A stretch of DNA of 64,000 nucleotides from NCBI GenBank assembly GCA_016178705.1, contig JACOST010000014.1, positions 248,001 through 312,000 of the forward strand, in the 5' to 3' direction. Below the pieces are notes generated by a model. The model searched no databases and was not told where the DNA came from. It saw nothing but the letters and a program-made list of their open reading frames with translations. Positions 1 to 9,100 of the stretch are shown here, piece by piece. The translations under genes and the position numbers were made by a program. This DNA comes from Deltaproteobacteria bacterium. Lineage in GTDB: Bacteria; Desulfobacterota; Binatia; HRBIN30; JACQVA1. Within the stretch, counting starts at the first letter, position 1, and every line of letters begins with the position of its first letter.

Positions 1-1
1 G

Positions 2-79
2 AATCAGATGCAGCAAGGCCTCGCCGGCGACGCGCGCGGGTTCGGTTTGATCTTCGAAGTTTACGAAGCGCTGCAGTAG
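2..79 (+). CDS. C-terminal end of an unknown protein (cut by window edge)
   Basis: The window opens inside a reading frame that ends at TAG 77-79, with the tail [13 protein letters not shown]. The same tail, [11 protein letters not shown], closes the pseudogene that ends at 3366, and 27 bases around it (about 48-74 and 3333-3359) look identical. The two genes are therefore paralogues or halves of a duplication. Too little is present to name a family. Confidence 0.55.
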   Translation, partial: NQMQQGLAGDARGFGLIFEVYEALQ

Positions 80-197
80 ACCGCGCTGGGCGGAACGAGG
101 CGGAGCACGGTGCCAGGCAGCTCACGAACGTCCCCGGCTGGCGCTTTCGTCAATGGGCTGGCGGCGACAACCGCGTGCACCTGCGACGCCAACGGCG

Positions 198-659
198 TCA
201 CCGACGCTCGCGATGTTTGCGAAGCGATTGGCGACGGCGAGCGGTCGTGGCCCAGAATTGCCGTGGGGTGACGATGCGAGTGCCCCGATATTGTTGGAGC
301 GCAAGGAGGTGCGGATCGCCCGAGATGATCCACGTCGCACTCGCTGCGAGCGCACAGGCCAGGACGCGATCATCGTCGGGATCGGCCGCGATCACCGGCA
401 CGCACGGTGGCTCCGCGATGATGGTGGTGACTGCCGCGTACGCTTCCAGTACCTCGCCTGCCGACGTGTGCAGCCCTGCCAGGCGAGCGGTGAACTTGGG
501 GCGCGCCAAGACATCGCGCAACTCGTCGAGCATCGATGGGCTCACCACCAGTCGCAGCGCGCCGACCTCGGCACGGCGCAGCAGGCGATGGGGAAGGCCG
601 GACCACAGCAGCGCCGACACGCTGACGTTGGTGTCGAGTACGACGAGCTCGCTAGCCAC
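198..659 (-). CDS. PIN-domain ribonuclease toxin of a type II toxin-antitoxin pair
   Basis: This 153-residue protein fits the PIN (PilT N-terminal) putative toxin family, whose members are Mg-dependent RNases. The acidic residues expected of a PIN active site are visible: [12 protein letters not shown] at the N terminus, the DELRD stretch, the [12 protein letters not shown] motif and SGDPHLLAL near the end. I start it at GTG 659, whose first bases overlap the antitoxin stop (GTGGCTAG). This is typical translational coupling, although the frame stays open further upstream. It lies directly downstream of the AbrB-like antitoxin gene. The family and toxin role follow from homology and order; the cellular target is unknown. 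Confidence 0.8.
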   Translation of the reverse strand: MASELVVLDTNVSVSALLWSGLPHRLLRRAEVGALRLVVSPSMLDELRDVLARPKFTARLAGLHTSAGEVLEAYAAVTTIIAEPPCVPVIAADPDDDRVLACALAASATWIISGDPHLLALQQYRGTRIVTPRQFWATTARRRQSLRKHRERR

Positions 660-894
660 GACGCCGGCGTTTGGCGGTGCGCACCCGCTGCACCTCGGTG
701 TCGATTTCTGCCAGCGACGGCCCCTTGGCGGGAGCTCGGGCGACAATCTCGGAGGGTTTCAAGGGTTGCAGGCGCTTCAGCACGATCACATCGCCGTCGG
801 TCCACACGACCAGTTGACTGGTGCGTGGGAAGTGGCGGCGAATCTCGGTTGGCAGCTTGATCGAACCATCATTGCCGATTGTGAGGGCAATCAT
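652..894 (-). CDS. AbrB/SpoVT-type antitoxin
   Basis: This 80-residue protein has an N-terminal swapped-hairpin AbrB-like DNA-binding domain: [20 protein letters not shown], then a short beta region with [13 protein letters not shown] flexible charged tail ([10 protein letters not shown]) probably binds the toxin. A very strong ribosome-binding site, GGAGGTAACGT, sits directly before ATG 894. Such antitoxins usually repress their own operon through the upstream promoter. The stop overlaps the PIN toxin start by eight bases. Function is assigned from the domain and from its partner. Confidence 0.8.
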   Translation of the reverse strand: MIALTIGNDGSIKLPTEIRRHFPRTSQLVVWTDGDVIVLKRLQPLKPSEIVARAPAKGPSLAEIDTEVQRVRTAKRRRRG

Positions 895-1047
895 ACGTTA
901 CCTCCGCCCCTGCGTGGGCACCGCTTGTACCAGAGCGGGCCGACCGACACCACGCCCGCGGGGACGAACCCGAACACCCGCAACGCCTTCGGCGAGACCG
1001 ACAGCTCCAGCGCCAGCAGCGCGCTCTTCCGTGTGCAATGCGCTCTG

Positions 1048-1947
1048 CGCGACAACCGCGGACGAATCACCGCAAAGGCCGAGACGATTTCCGACCCTAG
1101 CAGCCAACAGCCTAGCACCCCTTCGACAAGTTCAGGGCAGGCTCCAACAACCTCGTACTCCGTGCTGTATCAGAACCACCTCAACCCGATCGCCGAGCTC
1201 GATGCCGACGGCAGCGTGGTGAGCCGCTTCGTCTACGGCAGCAAGGGCAACGTGCCCGACTACCTGGTGAAGGGCGGCGTGACGTATCGCATCGTGAGCG
1301 ATCATCTCGGCAGCCCGCGGCTGGTCGTCAACGTGTCCGACGGCAGCATCGCGCAGCAGATGGACTACGACGAGTTCGGCAATGTACTGAGCGACACCAA
1401 CCCCGGCCTCCAACCGTTCGGCTTCGCCGGTGGTCTCTACGACCGCGACACCAAGCTCGTTCGCTTCGGCGCCCGCGACTACGACGCCGAGACGGGCAGG
1501 TGGACAGCGAAAGACCCGATTGGGTTCGGGGGCGGGGATGCGAATCTGTACGGCTACGTAATCGACGATCCGCTGAATTGGCAGGACCCGAGCGGGCTTG
1601 AACGCAAGCCGGGGAAAACTCCTCCGGTACGGTGGCCAAGCCTTCCGGAAAACATCGGGGGCAAGAAGCCAGGGTGGAATCCCGATGGATACTGGGAGTG
1701 TCCGCGCGGGAGGCGAGTGACCTGGGACGACCGATCTCACGGCGCTGGCGTCGACCGGGGCCAAGGTCCTCAAGGTGGACACTGGGACGATGAGAGTAGC
1801 GACAACCGTTGGGATGAAAAGGGTAACTTGCTACCGGGAAGCGAGGACCTTGAGTTTTCGGATGACGCCGGTGAGTGGACCGTCCCTGCACCAGGGAAAT
1901 TTCCATGGTGGATACTCGTACCATTTCTGATTCCGGCGCTTCCGTAG
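1048..1947 (+). pseudogene. Displaced Rhs C-terminal cassette with a toxin-type-37-like tip
   Basis: The frame carries a worn Rhs fragment ([13 protein letters not shown]). From about 1165 it has an intact Rhs core end: [28 protein letters not shown], and the boundary motifs [21 protein letters not shown] and NLYGYV. The core is followed by a variable tip of about 115 residues with [35 protein letters not shown] and a hydrophobic end. The tip resembles what I recall of polymorphic toxin type 37, a predicted nuclease fold. No credible start or N-terminal core precedes it, and the sequence from 901 to 1150 is scrambled. I read it as an orphan tip cassette rather than an expressed gene. It could still be used by recombination with a full rhs gene. 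Confidence 0.65.
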
Positions 1948-1986
1948 CTGGGGTTAGGCACGGAACGACAGAACAAAGGGGACCCT

Positions 1987-2277
1987 ATGAGAAAAAAAAG
2001 GTTCAGCGCGTATCCATTGGATAGATACCCCCGAGTTCGTAGCGTCGTGTTCCCTCGAGATCTTCCTATTGCCTACGCGGTCTGCAGCAGAGAATGTGGA
2101 AACAAGGAATTCATCGTCGATGGGCAGTCGCAGGTATGCCAGTACTGCGGCCGACTAATGTTCAGGACAAAGGTCAAAACGTATCGCTCGACGAAGCATG
2201 GCGACCAGGGAGCGCAATCATCCGGCTCGGAGAATCGTGTCAACCAACTTCGGAAGCTGCCACAGGATCAGGCTTGA
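1987..2277 (+). CDS. Small zinc-ribbon protein, candidate immunity protein for the Rhs tip
   Basis: This 96-residue protein starts at ATG 1987, after a GGGGACCC purine stretch, 39 bases behind the Rhs tip stop. Four cysteines in the pattern CSREC and CQYC suggest a small zinc ribbon between residues 33 and 56. The ends are charged and there is no signal peptide. I do not recognise the family. Immunity genes of polymorphic toxins normally lie directly after the toxin tip on the same strand, as here, so immunity is an inference from position only. Confidence 0.55.
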   Translation: MRKKRFSAYPLDRYPRVRSVVFPRDLPIAYAVCSRECGNKEFIVDGQSQVCQYCGRLMFRTKVKTYRSTKHGDQGAQSSGSENRVNQLRKLPQDQA

Positions 2278-2310
2278 GTGTTGGCTATTGATAGTGGCGA
2301 GCGAGGAGCA

Positions 2311-3366
2311 GTGACGAAACGACCGACACACCGAGAGCTACGATGCGTTGCCGCGGCAACGCTGCTCCTCCTTGGGCTCTCTGCCGGTGTCTCCGCGCAG
2401 ACGGAGATCGGCGCGGGTGTAGTGAAGATCGCTGGCGCGCAGGACGCGCAGTTGCGCGTCGCCGAGGGCATCCCGCGGTTGCAAGGGCCGATCAGCACGA
2501 GCTTCCAGATTCCCACGCATCTCGTGAATGCCAGCGGCGTTACGATCACCGATCCGACCACCGTCTTCGGCAATCGCACCGTGCTGGTGCGCGGCACGCT
2601 CTCGGGAGCGGGGATCAGGGTTCGGGGAGCGGCGCGGAAGCCGGATCAATCGAGTTGGACCCCGTCGCGCCGGGGCAGCCGCTCGTCACGCCGCCGCTCG
2701 CGCAGCCGGGGCCGTACGTCGTCGATCACTTGCGCCTCACCGACGATTAAGGTCACGACATTCTGCCCGCTGCTCGCGCCTTCGTGCCGATCACCGTGCT
2801 CGACCGTATCAATCTCGACTTGCTCAACTTGGTCACCTCGGTCACCTCGCGCCCGCTCTCGCTGCAGGAGCTGCAAGACCGCGGCGTGATCATCGACGCG
2901 AACAATTTCTCCGCGTATGAATTCACCTTCGGCCTCGCCACGCAGTCGGGCCGGGTGCCGATCCCGGTCGACGTGGCCTTCCCGAAGCTAACCTTGATGA
3001 GACAAGAGAAACTTCACCACAGAGAACGCCGAGACGCAGAGGAAGCCGCAGAGACAACGATCGGAGCTCCGTGCGTAAGTCCATCCATAATGAATTTTGG
3101 AGCTCTCCTTCCTGATTCCTCGCTCGGTCCTCCTCTCCGCGTCTCCGTGCCTCTGTGGTGGGATCATTGTCTGTCCCATCAAGGCCAACGCGGCCGCTCG
3201 GCAACACCGGGGGCGAGGGGACGGACAACGACGGCTCGTTCGGCCCAGGTGGCGACGTGCAAGGCGACTTCTCGGTGGAAGGTCGCCAAGTCGGCACGCA
3301 TCGATTGACGGTCGACCTGACGGCGCAGTTGGCCTGATCTTCGAAGTTTACGAAGCGCTGCGATAG
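2311..3366 (+). pseudogene. Broken gene for a secreted protein, interrupted by a palindromic element
   Basis: A GTG start at 2311, behind a GAGGAGC motif, opens a signal peptide (VAAATLLLLGLSAGVSAQ). The mature part begins TEIGAGVVKIAGAQDAQLRV. The frame then shifts near 2610-2650 and continues as LDPVAPGQPLVTPPL and YVVDHLRLTDD. A TAA stop at 2748 interrupts it, and it resumes in the same frame as GHDILPAARAFVPITVLDRI and so on to FPKLTLM. A palindromic insertion occupies about 3010-3165, and the tail ends as [11 protein letters not shown] after one more shift. Three independent lesions make decay more likely than sequencing error. The product was secreted; its role is unknown. Confidence 0.65.
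3010..3165. repeat. Palindromic MITE-like insertion
   Basis: The left arm at 3015-3044 (beginning CACCACAGAG, with GAGACGCAGAGGA) and the right arm at 3131-3160 (TCCTCTCCGCGTCTCCGTGC, then CTCTGTGGTG) are imperfect inverted copies of about 30 bases, roughly 85 bases apart. The arms read as the familiar CACCACAGAG...GAGACGC type of dispersed palindrome seen in many environmental genomes. No transposase is encoded. It sits inside the broken gene at 2311-3366. Confidence 0.6.
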
Positions 3367-3635
3367 GCCGCGCCGCTCGGCGAGGTCTCGGAACACGCTT
3401 CGCCGCAGCCTTCGACGCCGCGCAGCGGGCAATTCTGCACTGAACGGGAGGACATCCCGGTTGTCACCCGTTCGAGAAAGTCCACTGCAACCTGGCGGCG
3501 GTGCAGCGGGCACCACACCGACTCGGACACAACTCGCGGCGCCGACCACGTCGCGTCTCGCATCGAATATAGAATGGCTAGACATGTCAGCAGCGCCGAC
3601 GCTAATCCGAGGCCCATCATCACAATTGGGTCCAT
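3348..3635 (-). CDS. Small membrane-anchored cysteine-rich protein
   Basis: This 95-residue protein starts at ATG 3635, preceded by a good AAGGAGGG ribosome-binding site eight bases away. Residues 1-25 (MDPIVMMGLGLASALLTCLA) form one membrane helix. The rest is soluble and holds several cysteines, CPLHRRQ, NCPLRGVEGC and GEAC, which could bind metal. It diverges from the hemerythrin gene at 3902. I do not recognise the family; the strong ribosome-binding site is the main reason to believe it. Confidence 0.55.
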   Translation of the reverse strand: MDPIVMMGLGLASALLTCLAILYSMRDATWSAPRVVSESVWCPLHRRQVAVDFLERVTTGMSSRSVQNCPLRGVEGCGEACSETSPSGAAYRSAS

Positions 3636-3901
3636 CTGACCGACCCTCCTTCACGCCGACACTGTTCATAACTCCGCATGCCGCAGCGGCACTGACATTG
3701 GTCATGCAAACTCCTGATGCGCGCCGGCGAGCGATGCGCGCGCCTCCGCGGCGCCGATTTGCATGATTCGCATCATTGAGTCCTCGCAGCCTCCCAGAGT
3801 CGGGAATGGCAGGCGTCATCTGGCGGTGATGGGCGCTGTGCCGATGCGGCCGAAGTAGTGGCACGGGGTTAGCTCCACTCAGCACGCGGAAGGAGAGCCG
3901 A
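3636..3901. promoter_or_regulatory. Divergent intergenic region upstream of the molybdoenzyme operon
   Basis: About 265 bases separate the small membrane gene (minus) from the hemerythrin gene (plus), so promoters for both should lie here. The only symmetric motif I see is ATGATTCGCATCAT near 3764, a short dyad too weak to assign to a regulator. A GGAAGGAGAG ribosome-binding site lies just before 3902. No other gene is apparent. Confidence 0.3.
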
Positions 3902-4354
3902 ATGAATGCGACCATGGAGCGGCTCAGCCGCCAACATCGCGATGTGCTCGGGCGCCTCGCCGCGATCGAGTCTGCCAGCACCGACGGCGGCGACTTCGCC
4001 GAGTTCAGTGCGTATCTCGCACACGAGGTTACGCAGCACTTCGCCCTCGAAGAGCGCGCGCTGTTTCCGGTGTTGGCGCGCCACCTCAGCCTCGTCCAGG
4101 GCCCGTTGGCGGTGATGAATGCGGAGCACGTGGCGTTCGGCGACTTGCTCCGCGATCTCGCCGCAGCGGTACGCGGAGACGACCACAACCGCCAGCGCGC
4201 AAATGTCGCGGAGATCATTCACCTCCTGCGCGATCACATCGCCAAAGAGGATCGCATCCTGTTTCCGATGGCCGCGCGCCTGTTGAGTGTCACCGAGCAG
4301 GGCGAGGTCGACACGCGAGCGGCCCGGCTCGCCGGCGCCGAACTCGCGGTGTGA
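3902..4354 (+). CDS. Hemerythrin/HHE-domain protein
   Basis: This 150-residue four-helix protein has the HHE cation-binding pattern. The histidines and acids expected to hold a di-iron site are in RQHRDVL, YLAHEVTQHFALEE, NAEHVAFGDL and LRDHIAKEDRILFP. Such proteins bind oxygen or nitric oxide, or sense iron and redox state. A GGAAGGAGAG ribosome-binding site precedes ATG 3902. The stop is one base before the cytochrome gene start (TGA C ATG), so it is the first gene of the molybdoenzyme operon. An oxygen- or NO-handling role beside an oxygen-sensitive enzyme is an inference. Confidence 0.8.
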   Translation: MNATMERLSRQHRDVLGRLAAIESASTDGGDFAEFSAYLAHEVTQHFALEERALFPVLARHLSLVQGPLAVMNAEHVAFGDLLRDLAAAVRGDDHNRQRANVAEIIHLLRDHIAKEDRILFPMAARLLSVTEQGEVDTRAARLAGAELAV

Positions 4355-4355
4355 C

Positions 4356-5924
4356 ATGAAGCCCGTCGCCTTCGCGGCCGGCATCGTGGCGATTGTGGCA
4401 ATGGCGGCGGTGGCTGCCGCCGGAGCCGCGCCAACCACGCCCGAGGCGCTCGCGCTCGGCAAGCAGGTATTCGAGAAGCAATGCACGCCGTGCCATGGCG
4501 CCGACGGGCGCGGCGATGGACCGGCGGCGTATCTGCTGTATCCGCGACCGCGCAACTTCCGCACCGGCAAGTTTCGCTTGGTCTCGACCTGGGACGGCGT
4601 GCCGACCGACGACGATCTGTTCCGCACCATTTCGCGCGGCATGCCGGGTTCGGCCATGCCGGCGTGGGGCTACCTACCGGAAGACACGCGCTGGGCGCTG
4701 GTCGCCTACGTCAAATCGCTCGCGGAATCTCCCCTCGTCGTCAAACCCGCCAGCGAACCGGCAAGCGAAGGTAGCCAGGGCAGCGGGCTGATCTCCGTAC
4801 CGACCGAACCGGCCTACGATGACCAAGCGAAGGCGCGCGCGGCCGAGTTGTTCCGCGACGGCTGCGCGTCGTGTCATGGTGCCAGCGGCCACGGCGACGG
4901 CGCAACCGATCAGCGCGACGAAGCCGACTATCCGATTCGTCCGCGCGATCTCACCACCGGTGTCTTCAACGGCAGCCCCGAACCGCAGGACCTCTATCGG
5001 CGCATCGTCGCCGGCATGCCGGGCACGCCGATGCCGATGAGCGAGTGGGCCTACGGACCAGATGCGTGGCACCTGACGCATTTCATCCGCTCCCTGTCGA
5101 GCGACGATCAACGCGCCCGCGCCGAGATGCGACGGTTCACAATTCCGGTCACCCGGGTCGCTGCGTTGCCCGATCATCCCGACGCCGGCGTGTGGGCGCG
5201 CACCCCCGTGGTCAACCTCCATCTCATGCCGCTGTGGTGGCGCTACGATCGGCCGGAGGAACTCTCAGTGCGCGCGCTGCACGACGGCACGGAGATCGCG
5301 CTGCAACTGGTGTGGACGGATGCGACGCATGATGCCACCGCGATGCGGCCGCAGGATTTCCGCGATGCCGCCGCGATCGAATTGTCGGGGACGCCCGATC
5401 CGCCGTTCTTCGCCATGGGGCAGAAGAATCAGTTCGTCAACATTTGGATGTGGAAGTCGGAGCGGCAAGCCGACCTCGAACCGGCTTTCCAAGATCTCGA
5501 GAAGGTGTACCCCAACCTCGGCATCGACTCGTACCCCAACGTATCGAAGTCGCCACTCGAACAGCCGTCCCGGCACGCATTGACGCTCGATTTCAATCCG
5601 ACCTTCGTCACCGCGTGGGGCGCGGGCAACATCGTCGCGAACCCGCTGCGCACCAGCGCCGCCGAGGATCTCGTCGCGCAAGGTTTCGGAACCTTACGTG
5701 CACGACCGGAGATGAATCAAGCGGTGAGCGCCACGGGGGTTTACGGCACCGATTCGTATCGCGTGATTTTCCGCCGCGAACTCGTCGCCAAAGGTGAAGG
5801 CGCGGTAACCCTGCAACCGGGGTCGAGTGTTCCGGTCGCCTTCGCCGTGTGGAACGGCGCCGCCGGCGATCGCGACGGCAAGAAATCGGTGACCATCTGG
5901 CAGGAACTGAAGATCGACCCGTGA
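4356..5924 (+). CDS. Gamma subunit: dihaem cytochrome c fused to an ethylbenzene-dehydrogenase-type haem b domain
   Basis: This 522-residue exported protein starts at ATG 4356, one base after the previous stop; the frame is open further upstream, but only this start gives a signal peptide (residues 1-26). Two cytochrome c domains follow, with haem motifs CTPCH (Cys43, Cys46, His47) and CASCH (Cys170, Cys173, His174). Residues of about 270-520 match the ethylbenzene-dehydrogenase-related haem-b domain (VVNLHLMPLWWRY, FFAMGQKNQFVNIWMWKS, YRVIFRREL). In relatives the gamma subunit carries one haem b only. Here the fusion would take electrons from beta through haem b to two covalent haems in the periplasm. 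The heme-b axial ligands cannot be proved by eye. Confidence 0.85.
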   Translation: MKPVAFAAGIVAIVAMAAVAAAGAAPTTPEALALGKQVFEKQCTPCHGADGRGDGPAAYLLYPRPRNFRTGKFRLVSTWDGVPTDDDLFRTISRGMPGSAMPAWGYLPEDTRWALVAYVKSLAESPLVVKPASEPASEGSQGSGLISVPTEPAYDDQAKARAAELFRDGCASCHGASGHGDGATDQRDEADYPIRPRDLTTGVFNGSPEPQDLYRRIVAGMPGTPMPMSEWAYGPDAWHLTHFIRSLSSDDQRARAEMRRFTIPVTRVAALPDHPDAGVWARTPVVNLHLMPLWWRYDRPEELSVRALHDGTEIALQLVWTDATHDATAMRPQDFRDAAAIELSGTPDPPFFAMGQKNQFVNIWMWKSERQADLEPAFQDLEKVYPNLGIDSYPNVSKSPLEQPSRHALTLDFNPTFVTAWGAGNIVANPLRTSAAEDLVAQGFGTLRARPEMNQAVSATGVYGTDSYRVIFRRELVAKGEGAVTLQPGSSVPVAFAVWNGAAGDRDGKKSVTIWQELKIDP

Positions 5925-6161
5925 GGATGGCGATGATGCGACTTGGCTTCTTCCCCTCCCCCTCGGGAGACCGTAGATGAACTCGGTCGCTGTGCCGTTT
6001 TCCAGCAGAGTTCCCGTTCCTTGTAGGGGCGACGCATGCGTCGCCCGCGAATCAACGTGGTCACTGCGGAGAAGACGGAGGGCGATGCATGCATCACCCC
6101 TACGCCTCAGAACACATCGACAGTCTCTCGGGGAGAGGGAACCCGCAATGGAGGGTCCGCG
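5925..6161. other. Intergenic spacer holding a REPIN-like element
   Basis: This is the only long gap inside the molybdoenzyme operon, 237 bases between the gamma and alpha genes. Its middle is the REP-type inverted pair at 6023-6103. The rest shows no gene. GGAGGG, a plausible ribosome-binding site, lies about ten bases before ATG 6162. Confidence 0.5.
6023..6103. repeat. REPIN-like pair of inverted REP palindromes
   Basis: A first copy at 6023-6046 contains GGGGCGACGCATGCGTCGCC. A second at 6080-6103 reads GGGCGATGCATGCATCACCC and ends CTAC. The second is the inverted, slightly diverged form of the first, and 33 bases lie between them. Each unit is itself a palindrome. Paired, inverted REP units match the REPIN arrangement of short non-autonomous mobile elements. 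A third, identical unit lies within the chaperone gene at 11522. Confidence 0.7.
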
Positions 6162-9100
6162 ATGAGCGACCAATCTTTCTTCGATCTGACCCGGCGTGAC
6201 TTTCTGCGCTGGCTCGGCATCGGCACAGGCACGGCCGCGGCGGCCGGCATCCCATTGCGGCTGCTGGCCGCTGCCGATCCAGATCAGAACCCACTGGCCG
6301 GCGCGGTCGCGCGCGGCTGGGAGAAGATCTACCGCGATCAGTACAGCTACGACGCCTCGTTCGATTGGGTGTGCTCCCCCAACGACACCCACGCCTGCCG
6401 CGTGCGCGCGTATACGCGCAACGGCATCGTCACCCGCCTCGGCGCGACCTACGATTACCAAAAGTACGCCGACCTCTACGGCAATCACGCCAGCGTGAAC
6501 TGGAACCCGCGCCAGTGCGCCAAGGGTTACACGTTCCACCGTGTGCTCTACGGTCCCTATCGCTTGCGCCATCCGATCGTACGACGCGGCTGGAAAGCGT
6601 GGTGCGATGCCGGCTTCCCCGAGCTGACCCCGGAGCTGAAGTCGAAGTATCTCTTTGATGCGCGCGGGCAAGACGAGTTCGTGCAGATCGCGTGGGAAGA
6701 CGCCTTTGACTGCATTGCACGCGCCCTCAACGCCATCGCCACGAGCTACAGCGGCGATGCCGGCGCCAAGCGGCTCCTCGCCCAGGGCTACCAGCCCGAG
6801 ATGGTGAAGGCGATGGGCGGCGCCGGCACGCGCACGTTCAAGATGCGCGGCGGCATGGGGCTGCTCGGCGTCATCGGCAAGTACGGGATGTATCGCCTCA
6901 ACAACTCGATGGCGCTGCTCGACGCCAAGATCCGCGGCGTCGACCACGAGCAGGCGCGCGCCGGCCGCAACTTCTCCAACTACACGTGGCACGGCGACCA
7001 GGCCCCCGGGCATCCGTGGGTGCACGGGCTGCAAGCCTCGGACTGCGACTTCAACGACCTGCGCTCGTCCAAGCTCATCGTCATGGACGGCAAGAACTTG
7101 GTCGAGAATAAACTCACCGACTCGCACTGGTTCATCGAGTGCATGGAGCGCGGCGCCAAGATCGTCGTCATCGCGCCCGAGTACGGTCCGCCGTCGACCA
7201 AAGCCGACTACTGGATTCCCATCCGCCCGCAGACCGATGCCGCGCTGTGGCTCGGCATCACCCGGCTGATGATCGAGAAACGGCACTACGACGAATCATT
7301 CGTCAAACGCTTCACCGATTTCCCGCTGCTGGTGCGCAAGGACACCCTCAAGCGCGTGCGCGCGCACGAAGTGTTTCCGGGCTACCAATCGACCCTGTCA
7401 CCCGACGGGCCATCGATGAAGATCCAGGGGCTCAAGCCAGAGCAGCACGACACACTCGGCGACTACGTCGTGTGGGACGCGAAGACCAACGCTCCGCGCG
7501 CGATCACGCGCGACGAGGTCGGCGACACGATGACGACCCACGGCATCGACCCTGTTCTCGCGGGCTCGTTCAAGCTGAAGCTCGCCGACGGCAAGACGGT
7601 TGAGGTCGCGACGTTGTGGTCGCTCTACCAGATTCATCTCAAGGACTACGACATCAAGACCGTGTGCGAGATTACCCACGCGCCGCAGAACCTGGTCGAG
7701 CAACTCGCCGAAGACATCGCGACGATGAAGCCGGTGGCCATTCATCAAGGTGAGGGTATCAATCACTGGTTCCACGCCACCGAGATGAATCGCGCGGCGT
7801 ACCTGCCGCTGATGCTCACGGGCAACATCGGCCAGCCCGGCGCCGGCTGTCACACCTGGGCGGGCAACTACAAGGCGGCGTTGTTCCAAGGCTCGCCGTG
7901 GACCGGCCCAGGCTTCAAAGGCTGGATCGCCGAAGATCCATTCGAGATCAATCTCGACCCCCACGCGCCCGGCAAGGTGATCAAGGCGCACGCCTACACC
8001 AAGGACGAAGAGCCCGCGTACTGGAATCATGGCGATCAGGCGCTGATCGTCAACACGCCGAAGTTCGGCCGCAAGAATTTCACCGGCGAGACCCACATGC
8101 CGACGCCCACCAAGGCGCTGCTGTTCAGCAACGTCAACCTGATCAACAACGCGAAGTGGGCGTACGGCATGATCAAGAACGTCAACCCCAACGTCGAGTT
8201 GATCGTCTCGATCGACATTCAGATGACCGCCTCGATCGAGTATGCCGACTTCGCGTTGCCGGCCAACTCGTGGCTCGAATTCGAGGGCCTCGAAATCACT
8301 GCGAGCTGCTCGAATCCATTTCTGCAAATTTGGCAGGGCGGCATCCCGCCGGTGTTCGACAGCAAGGACGACCTCATGATCCTTGCCGGCATCGCCAACG
8401 CGATGGCGAAGGTCACCGGCGACAAACGTTTCGACGACTACTTTGCGTTCGCCGCACCCGCGCAGCGCGGGATCTACATTCAGCGGTTGCTCGATACCAG
8501 CACCACCACCGTCGGCTATCAGCTCGCTGACATCATGGCCGGCAAGTACGGGCCGCCGGGCGGCGCGTTGATGAACTTCCGCACTTACCCGCGCATTCCG
8601 TTCTACGAACAGGTCCACGACAGCGAGCCGTTCCACACCGACACCGGTCGCATGCACGCGTATGCCGACGTACCCGAAGCGATCGAGTACGGCGAGAACT
8701 TCATCGTCCACCGCGAAGGACCCGAAGCCACGCCCTACCTGCCGAACGTGATCGTCAGCACCAACCCTCTCGTGCGGCCCGAAGACTACGGCATCTCGGA
8801 GAAGGCCGAGCACTGGGACGACCGCACCATCCGCAACATCAAGATGCCGTGGACCAAGGTGAAGACGACCAAGAACTTCCTGTGGGAGAAGGGGTTCCAC
8901 TTCTATTGCCTGACCCCGAAGTCGCGCCACCGCGTCCACAGCAGTTGGTCGAATGTCGACTGGCACATGCTCTACGATTCCAACTTCGGCGATCCGTATC
9001 GCCTCGACAAACGCGCGCCGAGCGTCGGCGAGCATCAACTCCACATCAACCCGGCGGCGGCGCGCGATTTGGGCATCAACGACGGCGACTACGTCTACGT

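Noticed and set aside
1118-1141. CCTTCGACAAG-TTCAGGG motif as a special element
   Set aside because: It resembles a dispersed repeat known from many environmental genomes, but there is only one copy here, so nothing can be concluded.
2748-2750. Stop inside the secreted-protein pseudogene as another recoded codon
   Set aside because: It is TAA, not TGA, there is no catalytic cysteine context, and the gene has other lesions.
2923-4218. Long minus-strand frame of 431 codons
   Set aside because: It runs through a pseudogene, the palindromic insertion and the antisense of the hemerythrin gene, has an unnatural Arg/Ser-rich composition, and has no domain.
5694-7286. Minus-strand frame of 530 codons opposite the gamma and alpha genes
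   Set aside because: It is the antisense of well-supported genes; composition is typical of high-GC antisense frames.
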